Program-made: the position numbers and the translations under genes | Notes under the pieces: model-generated | What the model was told of the DNA's origin: nothing | Databases searched by the model: none | Seen by the model: only the letters and a program-made list of their open reading frames with translations | Assembly (NCBI GenBank): GCA_027603945.1 | Contig: JADIIU010000047.1 | Span: forward strand, 34,826 to 98,825 | Length of the DNA stretch: 64,000 bases | Direction of reading: 5' to 3' | DNA from: Terramyces sp. JEL0728 | Lineage: Eukaryota; Chytridiomycota; Chytridiomycetes; Rhizophydiales; Terramycetaceae | Part shown: positions 32,544 through 42,546 of the stretch, one piece after another | Position numbering within the stretch: the first letter of the stretch is position 1 | Layout of the letters: every line of letters starts with the position of its first letter

Positions 32544-33495
32544 ATGATAATCAGAAGAGTTAAAAATCACCTTCCGAAATTCTGTAGGGCTAATTCAGAT
32601 TATTGCATGGAGCTCACCAGGTATTTCCGTTATTAATATCAGGAAGAATGACAATGATGCATACCTAACGACTTTATTCACACCAACAGGCAGTAGAGAA
32701 GCAATATGGGCAATTAGAGCATTCAACATAGTACCATAGCATTAACAAGGAAACTGCCCAGATCCAAGATTTGGTATCAGACCCTAATATTGGTAAAATG
32801 CGATTTCAGTGGTGGAGGGATGTAATTGACAAGACGTTCCAAGGAACGCCAATCCAACACCCAGTATCAATCGCAATTGCACATGCACTAGAGAAGCACC
32901 AATTGTCCAAATTGTGGTTTACTAAACTAATTAGAGAAAGAGAAACGCACTTGGCACAATCACAATTTTCTAACATGGACCAATTAGAACAGTATGCCGA
33001 AAATACAGCTTCGAGTTTAATTTATTTGCATTTGGAAGCGTTGGGAATTAAAGATTCCAATGCGGAACATGCAGCCGGGCATTTAGGTAAATCTATTGGG
33101 ATATCAACTATATTACGTGGAGCCGTGTATCAATTGGAAAAGAGGCAGTTCCACTTACCAACTGAAATTATGGCCAAGGTGACTTTATTTTTATTCTAGT
33201 ATGGAATAGTCACAGAAGAGATATTCAGAGGAAAAGAGGGATTGCATGACGCGGTGTTTGAGATTGCCACTAGAGCAAATGATCAGCTATTAACAGCGAG
33301 AACATTTAAAGTGCCAAAGGAAGCTGTCCCGGCACTACTGTGTAGCGTACTATTTCATTAACCCAGATCCCTGTTGAATATTGGCTGCAGCAACTGGAAA
33401 AATACCATTTCCATATTTTTGATTCCAGATTAGCAAAAAAGAGTCTGGTACTGCCATATCGTATATTTAAGAGCGCCAGGCTAGGAACTTTTTGA
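32544..33495 (+). CDS. NDUFAF6: NDUFAF6-like complex I assembly factor (squalene/phytoene synthase fold)
   Basis: Five exons with introns of 22, 19, 21 and 20 nt (32621-32642, 32731-32749, 33179-33199, 33347-33366) give 289 aa. SREAIWAIRAFNIETAQ, GKMRFQWWRDVID and AGHLGKSIGISTILRG are the signatures of the mitochondrial NDUFAF6 branch. The Asp-rich DxxxD motifs of true synthases are not preserved, as in known NDUFAF6. The basic N-terminus (IIRRVKNHLPKFCR) fits a mitochondrial presequence. It converges with the AP-1 sigma gene, 45 bp apart. Confidence 0.88.
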
Positions 33496-33540
33496 CACGA
33501 AATCAATCCAAAAATAAACATTTAATCCATATTTATTAAA

Positions 33541-34129
33541 CTATAGAACTGTAGCTCCAAGAGACTCTAGCATCTCCTCTTCGCCTTCGGTATCCTTAAT
33601 CTACGATTAATTCAGAGTACTTCTTTAAGCGCTTTCTGAACCCTCTTTAGACTGCTTTCTGAAAACTCTCCCCCGATTATTAGCTCATCCAAAACAGAGT
33701 ACGCCTGTTTCATTCCAAACAAAATGTCCAGTTCTGTAACGTTCCCAAATGCTGGTATTAATCAAATTCAAGGATCGAGCAACCAAGCACAATCAAAGCA
33801 CTACTTACCAACATCCAGCGATTGTACGAATCTATGAATAATTTCCAACGTCAACAATTCATTGTCCGCCAAATCGACACCTACGTTACACCTTGAATAC
33901 AAATACAGAAATACAAGGAGGCGTATCTCTTGTAAACAATTTTGTAATCCTTGAAATCCAGGAAACTAGAAAGTAACTTGTTACGCGGCAATATCAGCTG
34001 CATCGCATCATTAACGGCTTTCTGCTTCTCTGCTAAAGGTACGGTCTTGTACCATCTTCTCAGCCTAAGTTTTCCCAGCCTCGAAAATATAATTATCCAC
34101 TGAATCTATATTAATTTTACACTTGCCAT
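33541..34129 (-). CDS. AP-1 clathrin adaptor sigma subunit
   Basis: Exons 34129-34127 (only the ATG), 34105-33907, 33880-33809, 33751-33621 and 33600-33541 give 154 aa beginning MIQWIIIFSRLGKLRL. YKIVYKRYASLYF, DNELLTLEIIHRF and FGNVTELDILF are the small-adaptin signatures. Sigma subunits stabilise AP complexes at trans-Golgi and endosomal membranes; the AP-1 assignment rests on overall likeness, with AP-2 possible. Intron 1 (34106-34126) begins GCAAGT, a GC-AG intron; the others are 26, 57 and 20 nt. The ATG lies 6 bp from the ATG of the divergent aminotransferase gene. Confidence 0.88.
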
Positions 34130-34135
34130 TTTAAA

Positions 34136-35455
34136 ATGCAAAAGAAAATCAAGGCTTCAAAAGTTTCAAAGCGAACTAGAAATCCAATTAGACAAATTGT
34201 GGATAACCTGAAAGTCGAGCCTAATAAGGAGAAGGAATTCATTTCGCTTGCACTTGGCGATCCAACTACTCATGGGAATTTAAAGATTCATCAAAGCTGT
34301 GTGGAAGCAGTAACCAAGCATTTGAACTCTTTTAAAGCGAACGGATACGGACCTTCTGTTGGAGCACTAGCAGCTAGAGAAGCAATCGCCAAAAAGTATT
34401 CCGGCGGATTCGCCGATTATGTTGCCAAAGACATAGTTATTGCGAGTGGATGCTCAGATGCGCTGAACCTATGCATCGGTAATTGCCTCACTAACACCTA
34501 GGTACACTATTATCTAATTGCAGGTGCGCTATGTGATGACACACAAAATATCTTGATTCCAAGACCAGGATTCTCTCTGTATGAGACTTTGGCTTCTTCG
34601 AAAGGAATTGAGTGCAAGTTCTATAACTTGCTACCCGACCAACAATGGATGGTAATTTTTGCTAAGTTAGATTGATTTGAAAGACCTTGAAGCCCAAATC
34701 GATTCCAAAACAGCCTGTATTTTGATTAACAACCCAAGCAATCCTTGCGGTTCTGTTTATTCAAAGAGCCACTTGGTGGACCTTGTGAAAATTGCCATCA
34801 AATATGACCTGCCAATCATCGCGGATGAAATTTATGCAGACATGGTATTTGAAGGCCATGAATTCCATTCCTTGGCTTCGTTGACTGACCAAGTACCTAT
34901 TTTAAGCTGCGGTGGGCTAGCAAAGAAATATTTGGTTCCGGGTTGGAGAGGTACTTTTTCACTTAATATAGTTGGATGGATTTGTATTCACGATCCAACT
35001 GATGTCCTTTCTGAAATTAGAGATGGCATCATGAATTTATCGCAATTAATTATCGGATCCAACTCTTTGATACAAGCTGCAATTCCAGATATCCTGGCTA
35101 CTGACGAAGCTTTCAATAAGGAAAATATGAGACAGTTGCAAGGGAATGCTGAATTATGTATTGAGTTGCTCCAAGGCTGCCCAGGTATAGGCAATCTAAC
35201 TTAGGGATCACTGTTGTCAAACCAGAAGGAGCAATGTATCTCATGCTGAAAATTGAAATTGAGAAATTCAAAGACATTGTTGACGATGTCGACTTTGTCG
35301 AAAAGCTGGTTCAAGAGCAGAGTGTGCTTTGTCTACCTGGCAAGTGCTTCCAATGTCCTGAACCGTTTGTCAGAATTGTTTTCTCGCCGCCAAAAGACAA
35401 GATTCACGAATCTTTCAATCGCATCAAAGAATTCTGTTTGAATCACTTGAAATAA
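34136..35455 (+). CDS. tyrosine-aminotransferase-like class I aminotransferase
   Basis: Five exons (34136-34478, 34524-34651, 34671-34950, 34972-35184, 35205-35455) give 404 aa. KRTRNPIRQIVDNL, ISLALGDPT, ILIPRPGFSLY, NNPSNPCGS and IADEIYADMVF match the tyrosine aminotransferase branch. The PLP lysine is in GGLAKKYLVPGWR. It transfers the amino group of aromatic amino acids to 2-oxoglutarate. The first intron (34479-34523) is 45 nt and is made of two complete intron-like units back to back. The stop overlaps AATAAA. The gene shares a 6-bp divergent gap with AP-1 sigma. Confidence 0.88.
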
Positions 35456-35543
35456 ATCCGTGCCATTAGTTTTCTTTTGCCAAGGAGCTTGAAGATCTTT
35501 GGTATTGCTTCGCATTGCTGTAATTGGAATACAAATATTCACT

Positions 35544-36839
35544 TTATTCATAAATCTTTTTTGGATAAAATTCTTCCTTACATATTGAATCATAAACAGT
35601 CCTTGCTCGTTCAACCAGATCTTGACAGAATAGTCCTTCAGAACCTCCGACATACCATGTGTTTCCAACTTTTTTATCTTCGTATATGTGTACCGTGTTG
35701 CTCCATACCATACCGAATCCGCACACATGGTGTTTTAATCCGGTTTCTAGAACTTCCTTGTCATTACCAAAAGTAACTAATAAATAATAGCCTTCTGGAA
35801 CGCATTCTGTATGCGAATTCAGCTGTAGTATAAAGTATCCATCTTTATCTGAGGGCGGGACAACTACGATACTGTTATCGCCATCTCCAACAGAATTTTT
35901 GGTAATGCAGTAGACATAGTGCACCGTCTTTGACGCAATAGCTTCGTCAGTGAAGATATTCTTGTATTTGCTACTGCAAATCATGTTCTGGTGCTTTATC
36001 TCCTTGATTCTATCAATGGGATAGTTTAAAATATAATTTCCACCGTGCACAGCGCAATAGCGGCAAAAAGCTTGGACCAGCTCACTGCTAGTACCATAAA
36101 GAGAGGCCAGGAATGCTCCAGGACCAAAAATACCAATTGATTTCAGATGGGTTTGCATGCGTTCAAGCCCTTGCCTCTTGCTAAGATGTTCATTGGTAGT
36201 AATTAAAGCTATCGCGGAATAAGCGGTATTTATCAACTCTGGCTTCAAATTAAGTGAATTCAAGTAATCTGTGAAAAGGATTTCGTCATCCTCAGAGCTA
36301 ATGGTTGGTTCCAATTGTTCTTCGGAAACCGTCCCATATTCTAAAGCAGTGGTCAGCAACTTCATCATCTTTCGTTTTTCAATCAAATTAATATCCTTGT
36401 TGCTGAAAATATCCTCTTTGCTGTATGGAACTCGCTTGCCATTCAAAAAGAGCGATTTGATGAGTTGGAATTCGAGAGAAGGGCATGCGCCATTTTGAAT
36501 CAGCTTGATTATATCTCCACTGCTGTAAAGAAGTTTAGGGATCCGTTCCACATTGAATCTCTGTTTTGATTTGAGGATGTCCATTTCAAAAACCTTCTTG
36601 GATTCTGCTTCCGAGACTGCTGGTGTTGCCGTATTCTCTTCTAAAGGTGTTTGGTCCAAACCTTTGAAGATTTCATATTGAGTTGGAAAATGAATTGAAT
36701 TATCCCCACCATAAATTTCGTCTGGCTCCAAGTGCAGGACTTTAACATGTCTTGATAAACCACCCGCAATGATCGACTCTATCAAACCAGTCCCAACAAT
36801 CACAACGTCGTATTCGTTATAGTCTACTTCAAAATCCAT
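35544..36839 (-). CDS. Rab escort protein (REP/Mrs6), GDI superfamily
   Basis: Intronless, 431 aa from the ATG at 36839. The FAD-like fold opens with VVIVGTGLIESIIAGG and EIYGGDNSIHF. RVPYSKEDIFSNKDINLIEKR is the REP-type second conserved region, where GDI would show MNKVYKVP. FGPGAFLASLYG and FCRYCAVHGGNYIL follow. REP presents newly made Rab GTPases to geranylgeranyl transferase II and is essential for vesicle traffic. The stop lies in AATAAA. It converges with the aminotransferase and diverges from RAD9. Confidence 0.87.
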   Translation of the reverse strand: MDFEVDYNEYDVVIVGTGLIESIIAGGLSRHVKVLHLEPDEIYGGDNSIHFPTQYEIFKGLDQTPLEENTATPAVSEAESKKVFEMDILKSKQRFNVERIPKLLYSSGDIIKLIQNGACPSLEFQLIKSLFLNGKRVPYSKEDIFSNKDINLIEKRKMMKLLTTALEYGTVSEEQLEPTISSEDDEILFTDYLNSLNLKPELINTAYSAIALITTNEHLSKRQGLERMQTHLKSIGIFGPGAFLASLYGTSSELVQAFCRYCAVHGGNYILNYPIDRIKEIKHQNMICSSKYKNIFTDEAIASKTVHYVYCITKNSVGDGDNSIVVVPPSDKDGYFILQLNSHTECVPEGYYLLVTFGNDKEVLETGLKHHVCGFGMVWSNTVHIYEDKKVGNTWYVGGSEGLFCQDLVERARTVYDSICKEEFYPKKIYE

Positions 36840-36975
36840 TTTCGCAGATTCAAAAATGCAAATAGAAAGAATGTGGCGAATGGACATTCACCTCATAGTT
36901 GAATTGTACTTGATAAGATTGAGTAGTGTGCAGTGTATATCAAGTGTCCGAATATTGTTTACTTTTTTAAATCTA

Positions 36976-37827
36976 ATGTCCAGCAGATTGATAGTCAGAG
37001 ACTCGCTGTCAGCATTTCAAAAAGCAGTAGCAACGCTTGGGAAATTCGGCACAGACTTGTACGTTTCTACCATCGGCAAACCTTTCATCTCTACAGTCAA
37101 CTCTACGAATTCATGTTTTGTCATCAACGAGATTGAACTGGACGTTTCTGATTTAAAGATTCAAGCTAAACTGCTGTTAAAGCCAGTTATGAACTGTATA
37201 AAGAGAGCAGAAAAGTTGGAGATTTACTTTCAGGAAGATTATATTGTTTTTCAAGTACTATTCAATGGTAATGTCAAAAGATATTATTTTCAGTATCAAG
37301 ATAGCGAACCACTGCTAGCAGTATATTCCAAACAGCTACCGAACCAATTTACTATCAATGCGAAATTTCTGTTGGACTCTCTGCAAAACCTGTCTGTTAA
37401 ATCTGGGCAGGTGATCTTTGATTTCCAGGCATCGATTAGTATTCGCAATAATACATCCAAAGGCGAGCTAGAAACATGCATCACGCTGGAAAAATCCGAA
37501 TTTGAATACATAAATTGTGGAAACGGGAAAATTATTGTAGATTATAAAGAGCTAAAGAAAATATTAGCGTCCGGGGAACTGATGACTGCGTACTTTCAGC
37601 CAGGGAATCCATTCGTATTAACTTTTCCAGCTGTTGATTTCGTAATGGCAACATTTCCAGATCCACACATGCTGCCAGAACCAGATACGCAAAAGAGTTC
37701 CCAAAAATCGGAAAGAACATTCAAACGAAAGATTCTACAAGAAGAAAACTGCTATGATGTGGTGCCTGATTCGCCCCGAAGTAAGCAGGTGGAATCGTTG
37801 TTTACTCAAATGAGTTCATTCAAATAA
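36976..37827 (+). CDS. RAD9-like checkpoint clamp subunit (9-1-1 complex)
   Basis: Intronless, 283 aa from the ATG at 36976. The PCNA-like double fold of Rad9 is recognisable: AFQKAVATLGKFGTDLY, STVNSTNSCF, CIKRAEKLEIYF, LLDSLQNL and the second-domain end PFVLTFP. A short Ser-rich tail (DVVPDSPRS) carries potential kinase sites, as in the Rad9 tail that recruits TopBP1/Dpb11. The complex loads at damaged DNA and activates ATR signalling. The stop reads AAATAAATA, overlapping AATAAA. The NBS1-like gene at 48.3 kb adds to the damage-signalling set. Confidence 0.83.
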   Translation: MSSRLIVRDSLSAFQKAVATLGKFGTDLYVSTIGKPFISTVNSTNSCFVINEIELDVSDLKIQAKLLLKPVMNCIKRAEKLEIYFQEDYIVFQVLFNGNVKRYYFQYQDSEPLLAVYSKQLPNQFTINAKFLLDSLQNLSVKSGQVIFDFQASISIRNNTSKGELETCITLEKSEFEYINCGNGKIIVDYKELKKILASGELMTAYFQPGNPFVLTFPAVDFVMATFPDPHMLPEPDTQKSSQKSERTFKRKILQEENCYDVVPDSPRSKQVESLFTQMSSFK

Positions 37828-37851
37828 ATATGTGGTTGTGTGATACATTTA

Positions 37852-38872
37852 TTAACTCTGCATGGACTGTCTTAATGTTTCGCGCAGCCAAACTGGAGGG
37901 GCAAGTGGACAAGCGCTTTCAATGACACTCCTAATTGGATAAGATCCAGTGACCCCACTTGGTTTGAATATCAAACTCTTTGTGGCTTTAGGGGCTGGGG
38001 TTTCTTGTTTGGTTCCTTTTGGTGGTTCATACACTGGATAGGGATTGATTGTGTACCCAAATCCAGATGAAGGTTTGAAAGGAACCAGGATATTCTTTTC
38101 TGCTTTGCCTGGAGTATCCGCATCGGTAATCGGCATTTTGGAAAGACCTGCGAATTGATTAAAGTATTCCTGGGAGGAGAATGAGGATATGAATGGTTTA
38201 TCTCCGACCATCTTTTTCTTATTTTCAGATTTATTTTGCTATAATCAACTATGAATTACCCTCTCTGCTAGTACGGCCCCGTCATATGGGTCGCTTTGGT
38301 ATTGATAAGATTTCCCAATTGTAACGTTGCAATAACCTGAATTAGCTTGGTCTACCGTATCCAGAGCCTTTCTTTGAAGGCGAAGTATAAAAGTTTTTCA
38401 ATTCCTGTTGCTTTTTTTCTTTGGGAATAGGTTTGAGAGGTAATTCAAACCGTTTGTTTTTAATCGGCCATTGTTGCTCGATGGTGCCCCAGTGACTTCC
38501 TTTGCCGGACCTAGTTTAATCTGATACATACGGTTTTGGAGGGACACTAGATGGTTTGAATGGTGCATTTGTAATGTTCTTTTCTTTGGCCTTCAGTCTC
38601 CATCTTCGTCTGAGCGTGACTAAATCTGTGTAAGGTTCATTTTCGAATAATCTTCCAAAGGTCTGGTCAAAATACGCATCTTTAGAATCATGTCCATGTT
38701 TAGGAGGAGAGCTTAAGAATTGCTTTCCATTCGCCCTATAGTCCAGTGTAGATGCGCCTTTCTTTGTCTGATACGGTTCACCTACTGAAATGTAATTAGG
38801 TTCGCTAAAGATCCCCATCCTTGTTAGATCGGATCTTCCATAGTGAAACCCGCTCAACTCTTGTTTCCCCAT
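37852..38872 (-). CDS. CFAP96: CFAP96 (C4orf47/UPF0602)-like axonemal protein
   Basis: Exons 38872-38532, 38510-38356, 38336-38260 and 38238-37852, with introns of 21, 19 and 21 nt, give 319 aa. The signature RMGIFSEPNYISVGEPY, DAYFDQTFGRLFENEPY, LRRRWRLKAKEKN, APFKPSS, SHWGTIE, FYTSPSKKGSGYGY and VPFKPSS/FKPSG repeats match CFAP96 in order. The family is confined to ciliated eukaryotes and lies in or along axonemal microtubules, so the organism makes a flagellum. The first intron has a GTATGT donor at 38531. A TATATTTT element lies about 20-30 nt before the ATG. Confidence 0.85.
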
Positions 38873-39003
38873 GCTATTTTTGGAAAAATATATTTTTGTT
38901 TATGCTTGACCACCCTATTTATATGGTAAACAAATGATATATTAACAATCGCCAGCATCCATAGAATCTCCAAAGAGATATAGCTGCTCCCCAGACATGA
39001 AAA

Positions 39004-39773
39004 ATGCAAACTCGCCGTGGGCTTTTTGACACACTTTCACAAATGCTGGTGTACTTTTTTGGTTGCGCAACTACAGCGTTTGGACCGCTACTATCAATAT
39101 TATTCTTTTATATTAGTAGGCAGCCTCGTCTTATACTATTGTCAATGTCTAGTGCGTTTATTTGGATCCTAACGATGCTGTTGATTTCAGGAATTTATTA
39201 CCTTTTCAATTCATTAGCTGGCTTAATTGTAGTCTCGGGAATTGTACAGGAAACTAGCAGAATCGGATCATATTTTGTGCTGGGATTGATGAACGAGAAA
39301 TTAAACCAAATTGCCGACAATCCCCAAGCTGCAGTAAACTTATCCTAAACCCAGCACAACTTTTTAGAACATTCGTTTTCCATGGGATATGGAGTTGCTG
39401 TGATCAGCGCAATGGTCCACTATATCAACCCACTAGCCCAAACTGCCGGACCAGGGACTTTGATGTGTAAATCTTGCCCTTCGGTAGATTTGTTTTATAT
39501 TGGAGCACTGGAAACGCTGCTATTTTCCGGGTTGAATATTACGTGGGGTATAATTTCTTTTCAAGGTCCAATTTCGTTAATTTAGGGATGAAAACAAGGT
39601 CGTATATATATTTAGCATGGACTTTTGTCAGTCACTTGGGAGCTTCATTTGCTACCCTCCTAGTAGGCTCTTCTGTGTCGCTTGGATGTGTGTATAGCCT
39701 GGGAACTTTGTGTTTACTGCTGATTGTCAATTTTGGTATTTGCCAGACATTTGCAAAAGTCAAGGGAGACTAG
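39004..39773 (+). CDS. APH-1-like gamma-secretase subunit
   Basis: Exons 39004-39333, 39355-39565 and 39586-39773 (introns 21 and 20 nt) give 242 aa with seven hydrophobic helices, as in APH-1. The FGCATTAFGPLL start, IVQETSRIGSYFVL (the QE..R motif), a His-containing GYGVAVISAMVHYINPLA helix and LFYIGALETLLFSGLNITWG support this family. APH-1 scaffolds presenilin and nicastrin in the intramembrane protease that cleaves type I membrane proteins. Gamma-secretase is missing from Dikarya but kept in some early-diverging fungi and protists. Confidence 0.82.
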
Positions 39774-39916
39774 AATCAGTATGTAGACTACCCTAAAGTA
39801 TTGTCATAATAAACAAACCTCTGTTCATTTGATAGCAGATACGATACTTTTCTGCAATTTACCATTCTGCAGCTGTCACGTCATCCCAAGGTCCAAATAA
39901 ATCTTCCGACATTTCA

Positions 39917-42031
39917 ATGTATTCTAGATCAGAAAGAAAGTTCCTAGCACCAGAAAAGGATCAAGCAAATCCAAATTTAGGGCCGGGATGCTACACTTCA
40001 GATGAAGCAGTTTTGTTTGCAGGAAAATTGATAGGCGGAGGAGGGTAACAAAGTTCTAATTGCAGCTATGCGCCGTTCTCATCGCTCACACCTAGAGGGT
40101 CATATTTTGATCAGATAGTCAATAGCGGACCTCCTCCAGGAAATTACGATGTACAATTAGGTGTTGATTTGACACACAAGAAGGAAGGTGGAATTATCTT
40201 TGGAAGATCAAAGACACGGAGATTCAAAAAAGATACCCATGATAGCCCTGGTATATTTTATTTGATGGTGAGGTCCAGGAGCTTATTTAATCAGCTCTGA
40301 AGCAAAGTCGCGCAAACAGGAACAGCAGGACAAGAAACAGAAAAAGAACATGTTAAATTTTGCATTAAGTCAAAAGCCCATTGTAAATAGAATCGGAGCA
40401 CAAGCAATTGACAAATCAATCTCCAAGCTGGATGAGGAGGAAGAGTATGAAAACGAAAACGAATCTGTAAAACCAGACAGGCCATTGGAAAATGGGCCAT
40501 CAAGTCGGACTATGACAATCATGTCCAGAGATGGAAAGAAAATAAACCGCGAAAGAGTTCGGTTTACCAAAGCAAATTCGTTATCTTGGAGAAGAAAATA
40601 CATCCCTCCTTCAATACCAAAAGGGAATACAGTTTACGGCTACCAGGAAAACCAGGAAGGTGAATTAGAGCCTAGAAAACCTCCAAAAACGGTTAAAGAA
40701 GATCCTCCGCCTTACTTGTTTTCGTTTGCAGAGAAAAGCAGACATGATAATCGCGGCTATGGATTCTCAAAGCATAGAGAGAGGTTGTGTTTCGCAATAT
40801 ATGATAACCCTGCTCCGAATTACTATGATCCTGAACTTGGAGAGAAATATTTGGCTCCAAAGACAAAATGCTTGAATCCCGCAGTGATGACTCTTGCTCC
40901 AAGTGTGCGAATTACAGATGAAATTATATCAAATTGTTTAAAAAAGGTACTTTATCTTTTACCAGGGAATCCCTGGACCAGGATCGTATGATATCAAAGC
41001 CCCACTAACTGAAAAGCTAAATGAACCGAAAAATAGATTTAAATTAGGGGCAAAATTAACAACGAATCCGTACATTAATCCAGAATTAATTAAAATACCA
41101 GGACCTGGGGCTTATTTCCCAGAAGCAACCGCAGAAAAACCACATTCGCGCAGACCAAAACCGTTCGGATCTACTACCAAAAGATTTACATCCAGTGATA
41201 ATCCATCTAAAGAAATGCCCGCAGTGGGAGCATATGAAATTGACGAAGTAATGTTAAACTAACGAGATTAATAGCATATACAACAATGCCAAAAAGCGCA
41301 ACGTAATATATCAGGGACAGCCAGTGGCAGCATTTGGATCAATATCACAACGATTTGTTCGGGCTAAACCAGTAATCTACTATAATATTAGGTTGAGCAA
41401 CCTGGACCTGGAGCATATGACTTTATTAATGCTAAAAATCCAATGAAGGTGCAAGGATCAGGAAATGATAGATCACAACTGCAAAGCAGAATCCAAAGAT
41501 TGGCAACAAAAGGTCCTGCGCTGTTAAAGCTGGGACAAACCCAATTTTTAAGCTCGAATTTCCATGTGCCAGTCTTTGGGTCGCAGACTACTAGATTTGA
41601 TGAATACATTCCAGGTATTATTGAGCTGACAAGATCTTCCACCGCCAGGCTCCTATGAAATTTCTGACGCTTTTGACCACCTCAAAAACAAAGGAAGAGT
41701 AAGTCCTACTGGAATGTTGGCGAGTCATAGCAAACGAGATGTATTTAAAGGTGCTTTAAAGTTAAAAGTAGTTTCTCAAAAAACACCAGCCCCAGGACAA
41801 TATAATCCGATCCTCCCTGATAAGAAACCTTTGCATCAAAAAGCTGGTCCTTTCTTGTCAACTGTAATAATGTCTAACAACTAGGAAGCTAGATTCAACG
41901 AGTGCTACGAAAGAGGGCCAGGGCCAGGCTCATATCTTGTTGAAGACTATGAAAATTCATTGATCAAAAAGACCCACAATGTCACCTTTAAAGAGCAAGA
42001 GCCTACAAGTCACAGGTCCGTCAGGGCTTGA
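39917..42031 (+). CDS. STPG2: STPG2-like sperm-tail PG-rich repeat (SHIPPO) protein
   Basis: Eight exons with seven introns of 19-22 nt (40045-40065, 40251-40272, 40947-40965, 41248-41266, 41372-41391, 41615-41633, 41864-41884) give 657 aa. Repeats of the form PGPG(S/A)Y occur at least eight times (GPGCY, PPPGNY, PGPGAY, PGPGSY, PPPGSY, PAPGQY). The N-terminus, with YAPFSSLTPR after the first repeat, resembles STPG2. These proteins associate with flagellar microtubules. Several introns fall just before a PGPG motif, so exon-wise repeat expansion is plausible. Confidence 0.85.
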
Positions 42032-42233
42032 GTAATGCTTCAACACTGTTTATAATTGAATTGAATATATTCTCCATTAAAGGTTTTTGATCGTGACAGG
42101 ATAGTCATTCAATGTTGATCTGCAATCTACAATTCTTTGCGGATCAATGTCATACCACCATGCTCAACGAACAATTCAAGAAAAAGAAACCAATCTATTT
42201 CTGAAATTAACCTTTGACACACGAACCAAAAAG
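42032..42233. other. spacer between STPG2 and the tRNA-like gene
   Basis: AT-rich spacer; no gene features seen. Together with 42349-42546 it flanks the tRNA-like gene at 42234-42348. Confidence 0.5.
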
Positions 42234-42348
42234 TATCTCTGGATAGATTTGAACTACCATCCTCCGCGAAGTAAGATCAGTATTGAACTGTGTTCATTAC
42301 ATGATTTTAAGTAAATGTGCGGTGCTCTACCATTTGGGCTACAGAGAT
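42234..42348 (-). tRNA. intron-containing tRNA gene or tRNA pseudogene, anticodon unresolved
   Basis: On the minus strand an acceptor stem ATCTCTG/CAGAGAT (7 of 7 pairs) brackets an A-box-like TAGCCCAAATGGTAGAGC, a CCGC/GCGG anticodon stem, and a T arm GGTAG-TTCAAAT-CTATC with a good B box. A TTTTT pol III terminator follows 2 nt after the discriminator. About 42 extra bases in the anticodon loop imply an intron. Position 33 is not T in the simplest fold and two pairs mismatch (12:23, 31:39), so the anticodon could not be assigned and a pseudogene is possible. Confidence 0.55.
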
Positions 42349-42546
42349 ATGATTCGCTGATTTCTAATGACTCATGAACGTGATCTCAAAATCTACACCA
42401 CAATATAACGACACTTGCAGAAAAGGAAACTCTAGTGCCTAGTTGAAATGATGTGCCGCGCCATAAGGATCTTTAGCTCCTGGATGCAAACGACAGTGCC
42501 AGGAACAACAATCTCTACCACGAATGAAAATCAATTATTTGTATCT

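Noticed and set aside
36856..36975. Longer RAD9 start at 36856
   Set aside because: The added residues are unlike Rad9 N-termini and would leave 16 bp to the divergent REP start; the ATG at 36976 matches the family.
38511..38527. 17-nt intron in CFAP96 (ctagtttaatctgatac on the plus strand)
   Set aside because: It breaks the frame. The 21-nt version (38511-38531) with a GTATGT donor restores the conserved protein.
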